Shown one piece after another: positions 63,185-64,000 of a stretch of DNA of 64,000 nt. The stretch is taken from contig JAYKAV010003133.1 in NCBI GenBank assembly GCA_035582835.1, positions 57,649-121,648 of the forward strand, in the 5' to 3' direction. Positions within the stretch are counted from its first letter, which is position 1. Each line of letters begins with the position of its first letter. The position numbers and the translations under genes are program-made. This DNA is from Phoebastria nigripes. Lineage: Eukaryota > Chordata > Aves > Procellariiformes > Diomedeidae. A model generated the notes under the pieces. That model saw only the letters and a program-made list of their open reading frames with translations, ran no database searches and was not told the origin of the DNA.

Positions 63185-64000
63185 TCATTGGCTATTTTCA
63201 CCCAAAATCAAATCTCCTTGAGGTACACATCGGACTTACCCATCCTTTCGCATTACCCACCAAGTGCNCCCAGGTCCTTGAGCAAAAGCAATCCCACAAA
63301 TGGGTTTTCCCTTGCCCAAGGCAGGAGTAACCCAGACTGTCTTCCCCAGCGTATTTTTAAGGTGCACTACAGGGTCTTTATCCCCTTCTACAGTACATAA
63401 GGGTTTTGATTGGNCAGGGCCAGGTCGGGTGACAGATCCCCTAGTGTTGACTAACCAGGTGGCTTTTGCTAAATGTGCATCCCAATGCTTGAATGTCCCA
63501 CCACCCACGGCTTTCAGTGTGGTTTTCAGCAGTCCATTGTATCGTTTGATTTTCCCGGAGGCTGGTGCATGATAGGGGGGTGTGATACACCCACTCAATG
63601 CTATGCTNTTTGGCCCAGGTGTCTATGAGGGTGTTTCAGAAATGGGTCCCATTGTCTGACTCTGGGGGTGCCATGTCGCCATAGCACTTGCTTTTCAAGG
63701 CCCAGGATAGTGTTCCGGGTGGTGGCATGGGGCANGGGATATGTTTCCAGCCATCCGGTGGTTGCTTCCACCATGATGAGCACATAGCGCTTGCCTTGGC
63801 GGGTTTGTGGGATTGTGATATAATCAATCTGCCAGGCCTCCCCATATTTATATTTCAGCCATCGTCCTCCATACCAAAGAGGCTTTACTCGCTTGGCTTG
63901 CTTGATGGCAGCGCATGTTTCACATTCATGGATAACCTATGCAATAGTGTCCATGGTCAAGTCCACCCCTCAATCACGAGCCCAACTATATGTTTCATCT
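63185..64000 (-). pseudogene. ERVL pol 3' end: integrase remnant
   Basis: This is retroviral integrase on the minus strand, entering the window at 64000. The CxxC of the zinc-binding region is coded at 63913-63924. The first catalytic Asp sits at 63823-63825 (context QIDYI) and the second at 63654-63656 (DNGTHF). The third acidic position of the DDE triad, expected before RYNG, reads Lys (63545-63547). The C-terminal domain has TWWVMRKDG and ends with a stop at 63185-63187.

Lesions: a stop codon at 63937-63939 or nearby and another upstream near 63970; a frameshift between 63656 and about 63680; a premature stop at 63236-63238; and ambiguous bases at 63268, 63414, 63608 and 63735. No functional integrase can be made. 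Reverse transcriptase, protease and gag would lie to the right, outside the window. Confidence 0.92.

Overview
The window looks like nuclear DNA of a bird. It is AT-rich, essentially devoid of recognisable host exons, and carries the typical avian repeat load. That load is CR1 LINE 3' ends (with the octamer-like ATTCTATG tail or its reverse), one long CR1 with reverse-transcriptase coding remnants, and an avian ERVL-type endogenous retrovirus running off the right edge. Older layers are also visible: a MIR-like CORE-SINE, short tRNA-like repeat scraps, very old amniote repeats, and a degenerate CR1 of the type shared with turtles and crocodilians. I cannot name the species or the chromosome.

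Layout, left to right. 1-1300 is unfeatured AT-rich DNA. 1301-3260 is an abrupt GC-rich block that reads like an old LTR-type or other repeated element. 4500-4671 is a CR1 3' end on the plus strand. 4672-21065 is mostly unfeatured, with a MIR-like SINE at 10228-10480, a TGCCT pentanucleotide array at 17022 and small tandem duplications. CR1 tails on the minus strand lie at 21066-21660, 28109-28415 and 33305-33425. A homopurine tract lies at 30598-30681 and a 69-base poly(T) at 36860-36928. 41345-42515 holds old amniote repeat scraps. 43250-44276 is a GC-rich candidate solo LTR. 47842-49957 is the best-preserved CR1, with ORF2 from the endonuclease/RT linker to the C-terminus but inactivated. 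49958-60847 is again nearly featureless. 60848-62191 is an ancient CR1 interrupted at 62192 by a minus-strand ERVL provirus, of which the 3' LTR (62192-62747), the short 3' non-coding region and the 3' end of pol (integrase) lie inside the window.

No protein-coding host gene, tRNA, rRNA, CRISPR array or operon-like arrangement could be supported. The longest open frames are either antisense shadows of CR1 or GC-rich chance frames without recognisable domains. The window is best read as a gene desert or the interior of a large intron. Six of seven CR1 pieces and the ERVL lie on the minus strand, which would fit an intron of a plus-strand gene but does not prove it. I did not find a new biological system. 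The most worthwhile leads are the nested ERVL-in-CR1 junction, the two GC-rich LTR-like blocks, the extreme poly(T), and the clustering of ambiguous bases in the youngest repeats.
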